From contig NC_092182.1 in the NCBI RefSeq assembly GCF_043641665.1, forward strand, positions 11,656,956 to 11,720,955: DNA of 64,000 nt, read 5' to 3'. Position 1 is the first letter of the stretch; each line of letters begins with the position of its first letter. Positions 31,607-44,851 of the stretch are shown one piece after another. Origin of the DNA: Enoplosus armatus. Its lineage: Eukaryota; Chordata; Actinopteri; Centrarchiformes; Enoplosidae. A program made the translations under genes and the position numbers. Under the pieces are notes generated by a model. It did no database searches. It was given only the letters and a program-made list of their open reading frames with translations, and was not told the origin of the DNA.

Positions 31607-31955
31607 TCTTCTTCTTCTTCTTCTTCTTCTTCGCTGTAGCCTTTTTTGGGGGGGTTGATCAAGCGGGTTTCGTCCCTTAAACAGGTCCGACAACCCAGTT
31701 ACAAAGTTACAATCCGGCAGCGTTGCATGTTAGAGATGGACACGTTTATATGAAATCTGACGAACAATTAAAGAAAATCCATTTCACGACAACTTGCAAC
31801 GCCAGTTCTCTGCCTTTCCAAACCCATCTCTGCGCCACAGATCAGGAAGAGACAGGATGATAGATATGGACTCCTGCACAAAACGAGCCGACAGCAGACT
31901 GCAACTGTCCCTTCCGGGTTGTTAAAAACACATCATCATCATCATCATCATCATA
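31607..31955. repeat. (CTT)n and (CAT)8 microsatellites
   Basis: CTT units at 31607-31632 and CAT units at 31931-31955, in the MARCHF9 upstream region. Confidence 0.9.
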
Positions 31956-32290
31956 CTTTCACCAAATTAAATCGAGGCCCCTCATGAATCAGTGGGACAA
32001 TAAAATGCCTCCCCACATGGCAGGCTGCAGCGATGCGTCCACGAGCTGCAGGGTGTTCAAACTTGATTTTCAGGCTAAAAAAACACCAAAACTTCTTTGT
32101 CTGTATAGATGCGGATTATTAAAAACAGCCTCCCTGCCTGCATCTGAGGAGAGGAGAGATGAGCTCCACGCACAGCAGGCAGCGTACTGGCACGAGCTGC
32201 TGTCCAAGGTGCTGATATCCATGTGACGTGGAGGCCACGTGCTGATATCCATCGGCTGATGGAGAAAAGAAAAACAATTATTGTAAGAAA

Positions 32291-32292
<2 letters not shown>

Positions 32293-32334
<42 letters not shown>
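32293..32334. repeat. (GT)21 microsatellite
   Basis: Pure GT repeat of 42 bases in the interval between MARCHF9 and CDK4. Confidence 0.97.
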
Positions 32335-32335
<1 letters not shown>

Positions 32336-34353
32336 ACCATCTCATGCATGGTGTCACAATACTCTAATAAACAGAACAAAGATTCTCTGGTCGGGACAGC
32401 CTGCATCACAATAGATTCAATACATCCACCATTCACAGAATCACAACACTGCCACATAATAGTCTGAGAGGAGACTGTCTGCTGTCTGTTATTAAACAGC
32501 CTCCTGCTCCACCACCACAAAAAGGAGCTTTGTCTGCCGTCTGATTATACTTGGCTAAAAATATAAGCATTATGAAATGTCCATGAGCTGTTGAATGTTG
32601 AATACCAGAGAACGTGTTTAAGAGAGACATGTTGTTGCATGATACCTGTGTTGATATATAACAAAAGCTCTTTGCCTCACATGTGTTTTTAACTTGTTCC
32701 TGTCGTCCTTCAATACAAATCTACAGCCAGCGGAGCAGAAATTCTTTTGTTTAAAGGTATTCAAGTGAAATAAGTGATACGGAGGTGTGCTGTGGTGTAG
32801 AGCACACATTTACAGTAAGCTTCATTTCTGAATTTCTGATTTAGCTCCCTCATTTGTCATTTAAACTCAAGTGCTTGAGTACGTGAAGGCTTTTTTCCAG
32901 AATCACAGGAGGCTTGTTGGTAATAAGTAATCAATAACTTGTTAAATGATTGGAGCAATTATCCTTTCCAGGAAAGTAAAAAGCTTTACGTTTAAGTTGA
33001 CCGCTTTCTCCAGAATATATCAGAATATTGATCTGATTCATTGATCCAATTGGTCTTCACTTGTGTTTAAGGCACAGTGAGACTATGGTGAGTAAATGCA
33101 CACAGCACTTTTCAAGAAAGTTTCAAAGTGCTTTGAAACAAAAACAGATCAAACAGATTAAAATGTGAAAACAAGACTGCAAAGCAAAGATGAAGAAGAA
33201 AATAAACAAAGAGGTATTCAAGCTGACTGTATGTTTGGTGGAGATTAATGCTCTTCAGTGTCCAAACAACAGAGAGAGCCTCTCTCACAGTGATATAAAC
33301 AATTTCATTAAAATAGTGCAGCCTGGAGGTTACAAATGCATCTAAGAGCATCGATGGAAGAATCGATGGGAGACAGCAGGTCACATTTGAAGTGTACAGT
33401 TGGCTGTATGTGTGTCTGGATCAGAAGATAAGATATAAGGAGAGATCTCAGTTACAGACTTTGACTGATAATTAGCTGAAGTCAGCTGTGGTGCAGTAAA
33501 GACGTTGCACATTGGACAGTTTGGGCCAATGATAGTTATCACAGCTGAGTATGAATACTGATCACAGAACAGGACTGTAGGGCGTACGATGTGTGTGATG
33601 AAGGCGGGTTGTGGTAAACATTATTACGGAGCCAGAGGCAGTTTTATGTCCCAAGTGAGCTGAAGCGATGAAGTCCCTTGAAGATATCATCCGTTTAAAG
33701 ATGCAAATAAACACACAATTATTATCATACACAGATTTATTATTTATTATTATGACATTTTAGTTATGCCACTTGTCTGCATGACCGCCACCTACAAACA
33801 CATCACCTGCACTTTTGTCTGCTCTATGAAAAGAATAAAAAGCAGAAATGTTAGTGAAGCTGTCACCAACGATTTTCACCTGATCGCTCCAACATTAATC
33901 AACATTTGTGGTGACAAAACTGAGAATTGGTCAAACGTTTGAGGTGTTGGTGAAATAACTCTCTAAACTCTCATTACTGCTGCTGCTTATTCTATTGATA
34001 CATTAATGAGCCTGAAATAATCTGACATTAGATTATTTACTATTCTGTGGTGGAAAATATATGCATTATTTCTTATCAGTTGGTTGACATTGTGGTTAAA
34101 ACGTAACTATATAAAGAAATGAATGCATGTAAAATAACAAGTAATCGAATATAAAACATGAAAGTGAAATAAATCACAATATTTATTTTTGAGCAAAGAT
34201 TTGTATATATTGTGGAGATACATAATATTTGTATTTATTATATGTCAGTATGGAAATAATTTGACATACATACACACATAAGATATTTATGGAAAAATGC
34301 TCTTTTATTTAATTTTGAATATATAAGATTTATAAATATTTTCTAATACCGTT

Positions 34354-34364
34354 TTCTTCTTCTT

Positions 34365-34394
<30 letters not shown>
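34354..34394. repeat. (TTC)n microsatellite
   Basis: About 14 TTC units; read on the minus strand it gives a spurious poly-Arg frame. Confidence 0.95.
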
Positions 34395-34395
<1 letters not shown>

Positions 34396-35416
34396 ATCTA
34401 TATTCTTTTTCACACACAAAAAAAATCATTATGTAAACATAAATAAACTTAACATGACTGCACAGAATACATTGTGACATGTTAAAGCTCAGTGAAATGA
34501 ATGATGGCTGAATTCCATTTAGCTGCTTCAGTTTCACCTCCTGGTATTAGTGCAGGACACTTGTATTGAACAGAGTCATTGCTAATGTTATTAGGGACAG
34601 TCGTGCTTGTCCTGCAATGACAAGACAAAATGTCTGCTGTGAAAAAAGGCCCATAAAAAGAACTTAAAATGGTTGGAAATCTGTCTTTCAGAAAGAATCT
34701 GTAAGTGTTTCTTCAGCGTTTCTTCTGGTGGGGCAGAAAGCCCTGGAGCAACTTGACATTTTTAGAGAAACAGTGCCTTGTTTTAGACTTTTGTCCGAGC
34801 CACAGAGGCAGTCTGCATGCCACCGTCACTGAACTACATCCTCATTTCTGGCCACAACTGCGGATACTGGCAGCATCTACTTCCTTCCCCTCTAGCATGC
34901 AGCAGGAACACAAATGCATGAGAAGAAAACTGTAAAAGCACTCAAAGACTGTATCCCAGATGGATCGCTTGTGCAGGACACGCAAATGCATAAACTGCAA
35001 CTGACCAGCTAGGATTTTATTTATAGACAACCACGAGTCCACCATTCAGGTTTTTCTGCGACCACATGCTGTTTTCAAAGCAGGCACACATCGTGCTGTT
35101 TGTTTGTCACAATGAATGTCCATAAAGGAACCAAAATCATCATTTAATGAATAAATGACTTTAAGGGGCTCTTTTATCGCAGATTAATCAGAAATTACAC
35201 AATTTATTAGTAGTGAGTTACAAATCCAAATTGCATTCAGTCCATTTTTCCCATTTGGACCCCTTGTTAACCTCTAACACCAGCTCTAGTAAACACTAAG
35301 CTGTCTTCATTCAGCTGCCTGATGCATTATTCCCTGAAAGCATCGGCCAGCAGGCTGGACGTACGTTAGAGTGTAGTTGACTTTCGTAGCCAAGTGTCTT
35401 TAATATTAGTTCATGT

Positions 35417-36180
35417 CAGTGGTGGAGGAAGTTTTCAGATACTTACAAGTAAAAGTCCTGCGTTGAAAATGTAAGTAAGTAAAAGTGTATAAGAATAATC
35501 AGGAAAATGTACTTAGTAGTATTAAAAGTAGAAGTAATCAATGCAGAAAAATGTCTCCTGTGACTGTTATACTATTATAGATTATATCATTGTTTTAACA
35601 TAAAAGCGGGATTTTTCTGTTGTAGCTTGTTGAGATGGAGCTCATATTGAACTATTTTTTATCGGACTGCAGCTAATAATTATTTTGATTATGGATTAAT
35701 CTGCTGATTATTAACCAATAGATTGATTAAATTGCATCCCAATTACTCAGAGCCCAAAGTGATACCTTCACAATGCTTTGTTTTTTCCAACCAGTAGTCC
35801 GAACATCAAAAATGTTTCTGCATGAAAAATGACTTCAACAATTATCAAAGTAGTTCCCAATTAATTTTTTGGTCAATCTGCTAATTGATTAATTGACTAA
35901 TCATTTCAGCTGTACTTGTATAAACTGTTGGGTAGTTTGATTTATAACAAAACATCATATTTTATAAACTCTTCATATGTTTTGTGTATAAAAATCTTAA
36001 TTGGTTCAGTAACTAGTAACTAAAGATGTCAGATAAATGTAGTGAAGTGAAAAGTACAACATTTGCCTCTGAAATGTGGCGGAGTAAAAGTATAAAGTGG
36101 CATGAAAAGAAAAGACTCAAGTACCTCAAACTTGTATTGAAGTACAGTACTTGAGATATTGTACTTGTACTTTATTATGA
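35417..36180. mobile_element. Truncated hAT-like element with a nested repeat
   Basis: Starts CAGTGGTGGAGGAAG and contains agtaaaagtcctgcgttgaaaa, the reverse complement of words in the 589-970 element. At about 35660-35915 it is interrupted by gactgcagctaataattattttg and related sequence belonging to another family (copies near 40345 and 55265). Its far end (gaagtacagtacttgagata) lacks the terminal CCACTG, so the element is incomplete. Confidence 0.6.
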
Positions 36181-37245
36181 AGTTATAAAACAGGAGGGGA
36201 TGAACTGATATTTGTATTTTAACATGAAATCAGCAGCCAGTAGCCACCGCGCTGATGAATACTTTTATTCCAATGACAATCAGTTAATAAGTAGTAAGTA
36301 AGTACGTAATTAATCATCTAACTACACTGTGTGGCTTTCATGGTAAAGTTAGAGTTTCTTATTGTAACAGATATCCAATAAAACAAAGTCTGCCTCAACT
36401 CATTAATCCAAAATGAGACTTTAACCAACAAGAGATACACAAGCTCAGAGAAAATGAGTGTATTTAAAGTGTATTTCCTTTCCTTCACTATTCTTGTTTT
36501 CTTTTATTGCAATCCTTTTTGTAACTAGAGTTTGTAGTATTTCACCCACAACTGTAAAAATAAGATTAAAGTAAACTTATTATATTATATTATATTATTA
36601 TTATACAGACCAATCATTGCCAACAACTCCACATGTTTCAAATATCTGCTTAAAGCTTCAATTAGCCAAACTACTAATTTGTGCCTTGTTATGACTTTCA
36701 TTAGCAACTTATTTATGTATGAATTTATTATGGTTTTCTGTTGTTGGCACATACATTTAATCTTTGGTTATTCTTTTTTTCCTTGTGCTATTATATTTGA
36801 TAATTGTTTTCGTTTTCTTCCCTTTCTTCTTTGATAAGCTAAATTTCAGATGTTATTGTTTTATTTCTTTTTTTGTTGTTGTGTCTTTTAAGCCTATTTG
36901 GGTTTGTTTGTTTAATCACACCAGCACACTCCTTTTCACTCCCTTTACAGTATTATGCTTTTTGTATTTCATTACTTGTGCAAATAAATAAACGAACTTG
37001 GACATAACCAGGAAAACATTTTTGTGGTATTCTGAAATACTAGGTGTGTCTGACAGAGGCCTATATGTAGGCCTGTTTCTTTGCAAACAGCAACAACATC
37101 AACAACAGGCAAATAGCCTTTCTCTATATTCAACATGTATACAACAGTATAATCAAATGTGGCTCATCGATCATATGATTATAGACAGCAGAGCTTTAAG
37201 GTCTTCATACATTATCATATTATGTGAAGGTTTTTAGCTCCGCCT

Positions 37246-37529
37246 CCTCCAAGAGTTGCAAGAAGCAACAGGAAGCGACAACCCCAAAAAGAGTGCAGGC
37301 TGGAGGAAGAAACAGGCCGACATCAGATCGGCTGAGCGGCTTCTCCGCACCGAGATCCACTGCGGGGAAAAACCCCTGAGCCTGGACCCGACCTGCCACT
37401 TGTGACCCGGTTCTGTGGGAGTTCTACGTGGCAGATCAGTGAGCATGTCCTCCACATAGCGCTGAAGTGAAGCCTCACCTGCCCGCAGAAGAAGAAGAAG
37501 AAGAAGAGGAAGAAGAAGAAACAGACGAG
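37246..37529 (+). other. Putative non-coding first exon of CDK4
   Basis: A GC-richer stretch following a GC-box-like ctccgcctcctcc (37240-37250) ends in a strong donor, GACGAG|gtgagt, at 37529/37530, preceded by a GAA/AGG purine tract (37487-37520). The first CDK4 coding exon opens with a clear acceptor (ctctcag at 44827-44834) and only 17 nt before the ATG, so an upstream leader exon must exist. The human gene also has a non-coding exon 1. The pairing over a 7.3 kb intron, and the left border, are inference. Confidence 0.45.
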
Positions 37530-37933
37530 GTGAGTACAGTGTGTCTGAAGTGTCGCTGACATGAGATCCATGTGTGTGACACCTCGGCAGCGGACATGTC
37601 TGTAATGTGGCACAGATGTGGAAGTGGAAGTTGCAGGCGGTGATCCGTCTCATCCGCTCCCGTCTCTACTTGTTTTCTCAGTTCTTCCTCCGCCACGTCA
37701 GTGAACATGTAAGTGGGGAGGGGGAAAACAAGTCCGTGTGGCCTGTTGTTGCTGCACTTTTCTTTCTTTTTCTTTTTTTTTTACCCAGTTTAATTAACAA
37801 AGGAGCGCTATGGAGGAGCACCACGTGTCGGGACAGAAAGCCCTGGCCTGTTTCTCTCTGCCTCCGCCCACTGGCCTTCAGTGTCCGGCTAGATTTGAGT
37901 TGATCCAGGAGATAAACGAATGAAGTGTGGGAG

Positions 37934-37983
37934 AGAAAATGCGCCTGTCTGATGCTATTGATTATCAGACAGGCACATTTTCT
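37934..37983. repeat. Near-perfect hairpin, 20-nt arms and 10-nt loop
   Basis: Arm 37934-37953 (agaaaatgcgcctgtctgat) and arm 37964-37983 (atcagacaggcacattttct) pair at 19 of 20 positions. The one exception is C-A on the plus strand, which becomes a G-U wobble on the minus strand. It lies 400 bp after the putative CDK4 exon 1. Confidence 0.75.
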
Positions 37984-40344
37984 ACTGACTGGCTGCCCTG
38001 GTGATCAATAGGCGGGCAGGTGAACGACCTCAGTGTTGTGAGACATCAGTGAAACCACCAGGTGTTGTGCTAAAAACTGTCCTCCCTCCCTCCTCTGCTG
38101 AGCTCCCCCCTCACTAAAAGGAAATGGGGGAGATATTTCAAGGGTTACAGGTCATGTACAGTCTGAACCACTTCCTGTTGGACCACAAGAGGTCTGACAT
38201 GAAGACCACATCGCGCCTGATCATTCATTATGAGACTTTCAACAGGCTAATTCTGCAGTCCAGTGAAATAGTCTCACTTTTTAAAATCAAGATGTTGTTT
38301 TGTTCTGTTTGTCCCTGTTGTGAAATGAAGGAGGGGACTCGCTGATATTGAGAAAACAGTTCAGAACATATAGAACATATAGTGAATAGTTTGTCAGAGA
38401 GCAGTCACAGGATTATTTTATATCTGTATAATGTCTCGCAAAGTACATGTCATGGTCACAATTAACCAAATGTAAGAGATCCTATCATACATGTTTTTAT
38501 GTTATGCATTTAAGTTAAAAATATATAATAACTTTCTGCAGTATTGTCAGTACAGGCCTGGTTGTTCACCCTCTCCACCAGACCTCTGTCTGTATTTTCT
38601 GTGTTTCTCAGACTTGTTAGGCCTGCTTCTGTGCTGCCTCCCACTCCAGTTGCCTCACAGTCACAGCCTACAGTGGAAAATTGCTCACTGGCTGTTAGCG
38701 GTGGAAGATAAACACCTAAAATCAGCTTAATTACTTTTATGTGGCATCCAACACCTGTGCACTCGTAATATGTGATCAATATATTGTAGCTGCAGGGGCT
38801 TTCTTAAAGATAGGAACTGAAACTAATAAAACTGAAGTAGCATTTAAATGCATTGTTTTTATAGCAACATCATACCACACAATTCTGGGAGGGTTATCAA
38901 AGTTTATTAGTATTATCAAACAATAAAAAGTCTCAGGGAAGCCTTTCATAGGGAGAAAAAAATAATCTAATTGAGTTTAGAAATTGTTATTATTATTATT
39001 GGTTATTAATGCTTTACCAAAGGGGTTATGAAGTTTTGTTTTGGCAGTGGGCATAATATATTATGTTTATTTCTGTTTTGTTTACATGAATCAGACTGTG
39101 GTTCATTATTATAATTAGTTGCTTAAAAATGTTTGTATAGTAATATATAATAAATTGTCAACATTTGGTTCTAGATAAATACTATATGTTATGAATATGA
39201 ATTTAATACCATAAACTATATTAATATTAATGTATTTAGAACACAAGAACTGCTGATAACAGCTTCATTAAAAGGTTGAATAATGTAAGGCCATATCTGT
39301 GGAAATATCAGGGTTATTTTGGCATTTCAATGTAATAAAAGGTAAATAAAAACAAGTTTTTTAATTTAAATTATTATTATTATTATTATTAATAATATTA
39401 TTAACAAAAGCATATTAGACAGAGTCGACTCTGTCTCTTCATGTGATGTTTTTATAGTTAAACTGTCTGAAGTTAAAACCTGCAGCAATGTTGCATTAAA
39501 ATGTTTCTCGGTGTTGCTGAATGAAGTCCGTTATCTTACTTTGCGGCTTTATTTGCAATTTATTTCTCAGTTCAGTTCTGACCTGAATAATGTTGACAGG
39601 AATCTTGTATTTCTTGCATAGACGCAGGAATGCAGGCGGATTCTTGTCTGCAGACACTCTGACTCAACTGTCTTTGCATAAGAGGAAGAACTGTGGTGTG
39701 TTCAACATGAATAATGCAACGTCTCTTCCTCTTATTAACTACAGTTTAAATTGACCACTTTGGTATTTGTGGTTTGGCAGCACATGTGAATATTCAGAAC
39801 TTTTGCCTGCAACATGTTAACGTCGCGTTCACTTTCACCAGAATGTGATCCAGTGTTTTAGTCCAGTATTGATGCAATAGAATATGTAATTGACCCTGTG
39901 TGTACATGTCGAGTTGTGAGTGGTTAGAATAGTTGACCGCAGCTCCGATGAGATTTGCATAGAGATCCAAAAAGGCAAATGTTTTGTTGCCTTCGCTAAA
40001 AAAAATTGACAGCCATGTAGAGCGTTCGATTTTTTTGGAGTACCGGCTTTAATAAAATGAAGAGTTTGGTTGTACAACAGGAGTGAATTAACTCCTTGTT
40101 CAAGTGTTTGGCTTTCAGTCGATTTGTGTTTCTGCTCTTTTGTTGCTGCACTTTTCTCACTCTGCTCTGCAGAAACAATTGAAGCTGCAGCTCTACATTA
40201 TTTCTTTCACACTTTGTCTGCTCCGACAAGTTCACTGTGATCATAGTTTATACACAGTCTGACACAGCACGACACCGAAAGGTTTTCTATTGACGGTTTA
40301 GTATTTTATTGATATCATATTAATATGAAGGAGAGTTAAAGTCA

Positions 40345-40545
40345 TATATACTGTAGGGCTGCAACTGACAATTATTTTCATTAGTGAATAATCTATCTAT
40401 TGTTTTCTCGATTTAAAATCAGTGTTTTGTTTATAAAATGTAAAAAGCCTCACGCTTAAGAAGTTGAAACAAATGGCCGCTAAGTAAAGTAAACTTTCCA
40501 TCAGTCAACTAATCAATTAACAGACTACTCGTAGATATTTACATG
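40345..40545. repeat. ggctgcaactgac-type teleost repeat
   Basis: gggctgcaactgacaattattttcattag with ttgttttctcgattt matches a common fish repeat. Related sequence occurs at about 35660-35915 and at 55265-55580 (agctgaaacaattagttggtc). Confidence 0.55.
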
Positions 40546-41707
40546 GACCTAAATCACATAAACAAACTGTGGACAGGCAACATCTGTAGATCGTGACATC
40601 TCTGTGTAATAAATTATGAAAATTGGAATAAACAAAATAAATAAATTAACATGGAAAAGAAGTATATTTAAATTGAAGTCCTGTTTTTGTTAGAGCTGGA
40701 TCAGGTTGAGTATGAGTGGAAAACAAGGCTTTAATAGTGGGGTTTTTTTCCACATCAACACATCAGTCACAGAGGAGTATCCATAATGTCACATGAGAAA
40801 ATTATCTTAACATCATCAACAAGGTTATGAAATAGAAGACCTAAAAGCAGGATACCAATACCTGAGAGGTGAAGATGAGGATGCTGCGCTGTCCTTAGAA
40901 TAGCGAGCATTGACACTTTGAACTTAGTACTAAACGTCCTGATCGCATGGACTGTACTGGAAAAGCCCTGAAGGCAGCAGGAGGAGGAGGAAACAGAGGA
41001 CCACAGAACCATCAGCAGTGAATAGGACATATGTGAGGGTGAGGTGTGTTTATGTTGGGTAGGTGGACGGCGTAAACTGTAGACGGAGGGTGAGAAGGGA
41101 GAAGGTGGGGACAGGCTGAGCAGGATGCTCCTCAGCTAGGGGAAGTGTACCAAACTAGTTTGACAGACTAAAGGCGGAGAGTTGAACAAAGGGAAGGAAG
41201 GAGTGGGATGATGCTCTCTCTGGTTGTGTGCCTGCTGGAGGTAGGAGTTGGTAGAGAGGAAAATTTGAAGCAATGTTGGGGGGGGGGGGGCTGTATGGGT
41301 TGTTGGCGTGGTCGAAGGCGCTTCCTGTGCTGGCAGAGTCCTGTGTTAAGTATATTTGCTTTATAATGGCGTCGCATTCAGTGAGTCATTTGACTTCTTT
41401 CAGGAGGTCAGGTACTTTGTCCTTTAGCGTGTGGATTATAAAGCATTTGGATGGAGGAGACCATTGATGAATCCCTCTTTGGATATGACTAAAAATATGT
41501 CACGTATTTCAGCACTTTGCACCCTAAGTACCTGGAGAGCTCTTAGAGGCTTCACTCTGATAGAGGCCAGCACAGCTAGCCATAAACGTTGTGCACGCAT
41601 AGTTGACTCCTGCTGCCAGAATGGTTGAAATACACTGATAAGTGTTACTTATTAGCAGCTGGAGAGGTGAAAAGTGTGGGTGAAGCCGTCATCACCTCTC
41701 TATGATG

Positions 41708-42247
41708 TTAAAGCTGCACCAATCAATATTTTTCAAATTAACAAGGGCTCAAATGACTACTTGTAATGTGAAAGGGGCACTTGTAGTTATGAATCCAAAG
41801 GGAATTACTACTCTACAACGCAGTTCTTCTCAGCTCTGCAGAGCGTTTAAGCATCTTTCAGCCCCGTTGTTTTGGATTTGCAGCCAGCAACTCTACTGTT
41901 TTGATTCTCACCGACTCTTATCAGAGTCATTTCTGCTGTTTTCAGCTCCTGTAAACTCACTGTACGGCCATAACTCAACACCAAACAGCAGACAGACAAA
42001 ACAAGCAACTAGCTGGTGAACATAGTGAAACATTTAGCAGCAAAAAAGACAGATATTTCCCTCAGGAGTTGGTGGAAACCAAAAACGGACCTAATAGCTG
42101 AATATTGAATATTGGACCACAAACACATGCTGATGTACTTTGTGTCTGCTGGATGTGTAAATAGGACTGTCTGCTAGCATGTTCACTGTAACAACTTCGG
42201 AAGGTGATAGATATGTGGCCAAATAAAAACAGCTAATGCAGGTTTAA
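41708..42247. mobile_element. TTAA-flanked non-autonomous element
   Basis: Starts TTAAAGCTGCACCAATC and ends AATGCAGGTTTAA, giving imperfect inverted ends bounded by TTAA. Internal words such as aacaagggctcaaatgactac and aacttcggaaggtgatagat belong to a dispersed perciform-type repeat as far as I recall. The open frame inside (41702-42019) is not a gene. Confidence 0.55.
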
Positions 42248-43849
42248 AAATGTCTGCCTACATTGTAATGTGTTGGGTTTAAAGCAGCCTGATTGTGTTG
42301 AATGTTCACCTCCCTGATGATGATGATGATGATAATCTGAACTTTATTGACCCCTGAGAGGAAACTGAAACCAATTTTTTAGGCTTTAATGAACACAGAT
42401 GATAGTCGGGTAATGATGATATGTAGGCCACCATGAGACAATAGAGATGTGTCCACTGTGAGATAAACTACAGTCTGAAGTAACTGTAGTTTAATTATGC
42501 CTGGTTGGGTCGGGTCATTGTGAGAAATCGGTGAGCTGAACTGCTACATGACAATATTTGATTTACAGGATTTCTGTATCACTGTGATGAAGTCCCTTGA
42601 TTTTTTTTTAGGTGTTTAAATTCACTGGATTAGACAGAAAATGTACTATATGTATTGATACCATTCCTAACAGCTGAAACAGTATTTTTAGAACTGCAAA
42701 TGTGCATTCAGCACAGAACCAGAATGGCCTAGTCAGCTCTTTGGCACATGTACCTGGTTGTTGATCTGCAGAGCATGCCCCTCTTTGATGCTGCCTCTTC
42801 TGTATACAGCAGCACTTTAACTACTACACACTGGTGGACAGCGAGAAGCAGCCTGTTATACAAATGGAAGTAGAAAAACAGCCCTTGTGCCCCTTTTCTA
42901 GAGTGCAGTGCAAGGATTCGTTTAATGGTCATTTTACAATGCAAGGTTGTATAACGAAATGTACGTTTGTAGTCCCTTTATGCTGCACACCAATATTACT
43001 GCTCGGTAGATGGGTACCAATGATGTTCTGGGCGATCTTAGTCACCCGCTGCACACACACGTGTTACAACAGCTTGGTTTGTTGTTATACTTTATGTGAA
43101 ATACTACTACCTACTGCTTACATGACTGCACCACATCCATAGCTCCTCCTGGGACGCTGATGAGGGTCAGTGGTTCATTGCTCCATACATCACTAGCTGC
43201 TGCGACTGATGACTAAATGAAGCTCTTCTCCACACTCTTGCGCTCCTCCTCCTCCTCCTCCTTCTCTCATCGATGCATCTTGCAGCCCGAGGAGTCACTG
43301 GAGAACTCTTTGCTAACAAGCCGAGGTCACATGTGTGCAAAAGCTTGACTAAAATTAAATGAATATAACAAATGGGAGCTGTGCTACGGGTGAAATTAGA
43401 TGCATGTTCTTAAAGAATTTGCAGAGCTCAAGAAAACATGAGCAGAATAGAGCTCATGAGGTCTGAACATGAAAGTGTCTCATGGTTTAAAAGTTATTTC
43501 GGAGAGAGACTGCTGGAAGGGTGACTGAAAATAGATTTTGTGATTCAGAAATTGATATTGAAGCACAAGAGCTGTTGAGGAGCATCTGTTAATTTTGGAT
43601 GTGAAAGGTTTGGAGGAACAAGGCAACAAATTTCAGCTTCTGCAGTGTGTTATTTTTAGGCCGAACACTGTCCTGTCTTTACTGCTGAAGATCTTCCAGC
43701 TTCTCACAGCCAAAATATGAGAGGAGTTTATTCCTCGTCTAGTACAGAGAGTTCACGGAGAGTTCATTAGACTGCTTTACTATTGTCAGAGGTTTTCTAT
43801 CGTTCAGTGTAAAAAATTTTGCCACTGATGGAGGGGCTCTATAGATGGC

Positions 43850-44345
43850 TATGTCAGTCTGTCGGTGGGTCCACCAGTTGGGTCCAGACTTAAATATCTC
43901 AACAACTATTGGATGTATTTCCATGAAACTTGGTACAGACGTTCATGGTCCCCAGAGGATGAATCCGGATGCCTCTGGTGAGCCCTTGACTTTTCCTCTA
44001 GCGCCACCATCAACTCAAAAATTTAACCTGTCCAATACTTTAGTTTATGACCAGATACCTGCAAAACTTGAGACACTTATTATCCAGTCAAATATCTCAC
44101 ACTCTACTAGATAGATGCGAAACTAATAACATTCCCCTCAGCCTCAGCTGTGCTTTGTGTTTAGTCCTAATGTTAACATGCTAATACCCTAAACTAAGTG
44201 GTGAACCTGGCAAATATTACCTGCTAAACCATAGCATGTTAGCATTGTACTGTGAGCATGTTAGCACGCCGAGGTTAGCATTTGGCTGAAATTGCCACTG
44301 TGCCGAAGCACAGCCTCACAGAGCTGCTAGCATGGCCGTGAACTC
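43850..44345 (+). repeat. Interspersed repeat R1, copy 2 (CDK4 intron 1)
   Basis: Collinear with 24040-24735: aacaactattggatgtattt, ccatgaaacttggtacagac, gacttttcctctagcgccac, gcaaaacttgagac, gtgagcatgttagcacgc and cagcctcacagagctgctag. A reverse-oriented fragment lies at about 45865-46035. Confidence 0.75.
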
Positions 44346-44851
44346 TCGGTCTTGTTGTAATGTAGGACATTTAGAAATACAAACTAATCTATAGTATTTG
44401 TGTGGAGTGGAGTTTTGTTGCAACTATGCTTTCTATACTTACTTAAAAGTCTATGTACTGGGTAGGGTGGGTTGAGACTGGAGAGGAACGGTAGTGAGGA
44501 GGGGGTCTATGTTATTTTCTATTATATTATATGATAATGATGTATATGAAGTAAGGATAAGGTTTACCGGTTAGTCGCTTGTTCATTCCCAGTATTTTCA
44601 GCTCCAGGCTGCACACTGGTGTGATGTTTCAGGAGAGTTGTTCACACTCTGATTTGACTTTTTCTCATGTTACGCTTGTTAAAGTTCATAGAAGTCATAT
44701 CATTGTCAGAGGGCAAGCGGGCTGCTAAGAACGAGACAAGCAGTGTAAACTCTGTGTACTGTGCATGCATTATTACCTTTCATCATCTCATCATTGTGAT
44801 TAATGAGAGTTTTTGTATCTGATCTGTCTCTCAGTCTGTTTGATCCTGGCC

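Larger units (their letters stand above)
30904..37245. other. Region between MARCHF9 start and CDK4 first exon
   Basis: 6.3 kb between divergently transcribed genes. Near MARCHF9 it holds the promoter side with ATT, G24, CTT, CAT and GT repeats. Further right lies a truncated hAT-like element (35417-36180) with a second repeat apparently nested in it. No other gene is supported. Confidence 0.6.
37530..44834 (+). other. Probable CDK4 intron 1
   Basis: 7.3 kb with no recognised gene. It contains a 20-nt-arm hairpin (37934-37983), TTA tracts (about 38987-39000 and 39368-39385), a ggctgcaactgac-type repeat (40345-40545), G13 (41278-41290), a TTAA-flanked element (41708-42247), a CTC/TCC repeat (43242-43262) and repeat R1 (43850-44345). 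Confidence 0.5.

Noticed and set aside
32207..32250. Direct repeat gtgctgatatccat, two copies 25 bp apart with an acgtggaggccacgt palindrome between
   Set aside because: Too short and isolated to distinguish from a chance local duplication.
37234..37708. Minus-strand frames of 77-139 aa with Ser, Leu or Phe runs
   Set aside because: Produced by the GAA/AGG microsatellite and the GC-rich leader exon; no family resemblance and no splice logic.
41702..42019. 105-aa frame in CDK4 intron 1
   Set aside because: Lies inside a TTAA-flanked dispersed repeat and matches no protein family I know.
44813..44851. Upstream extension of CDK4 resembling a signal peptide
   Set aside because: Starts with TTG and runs through the intron acceptor; the real first ATG is 44852.
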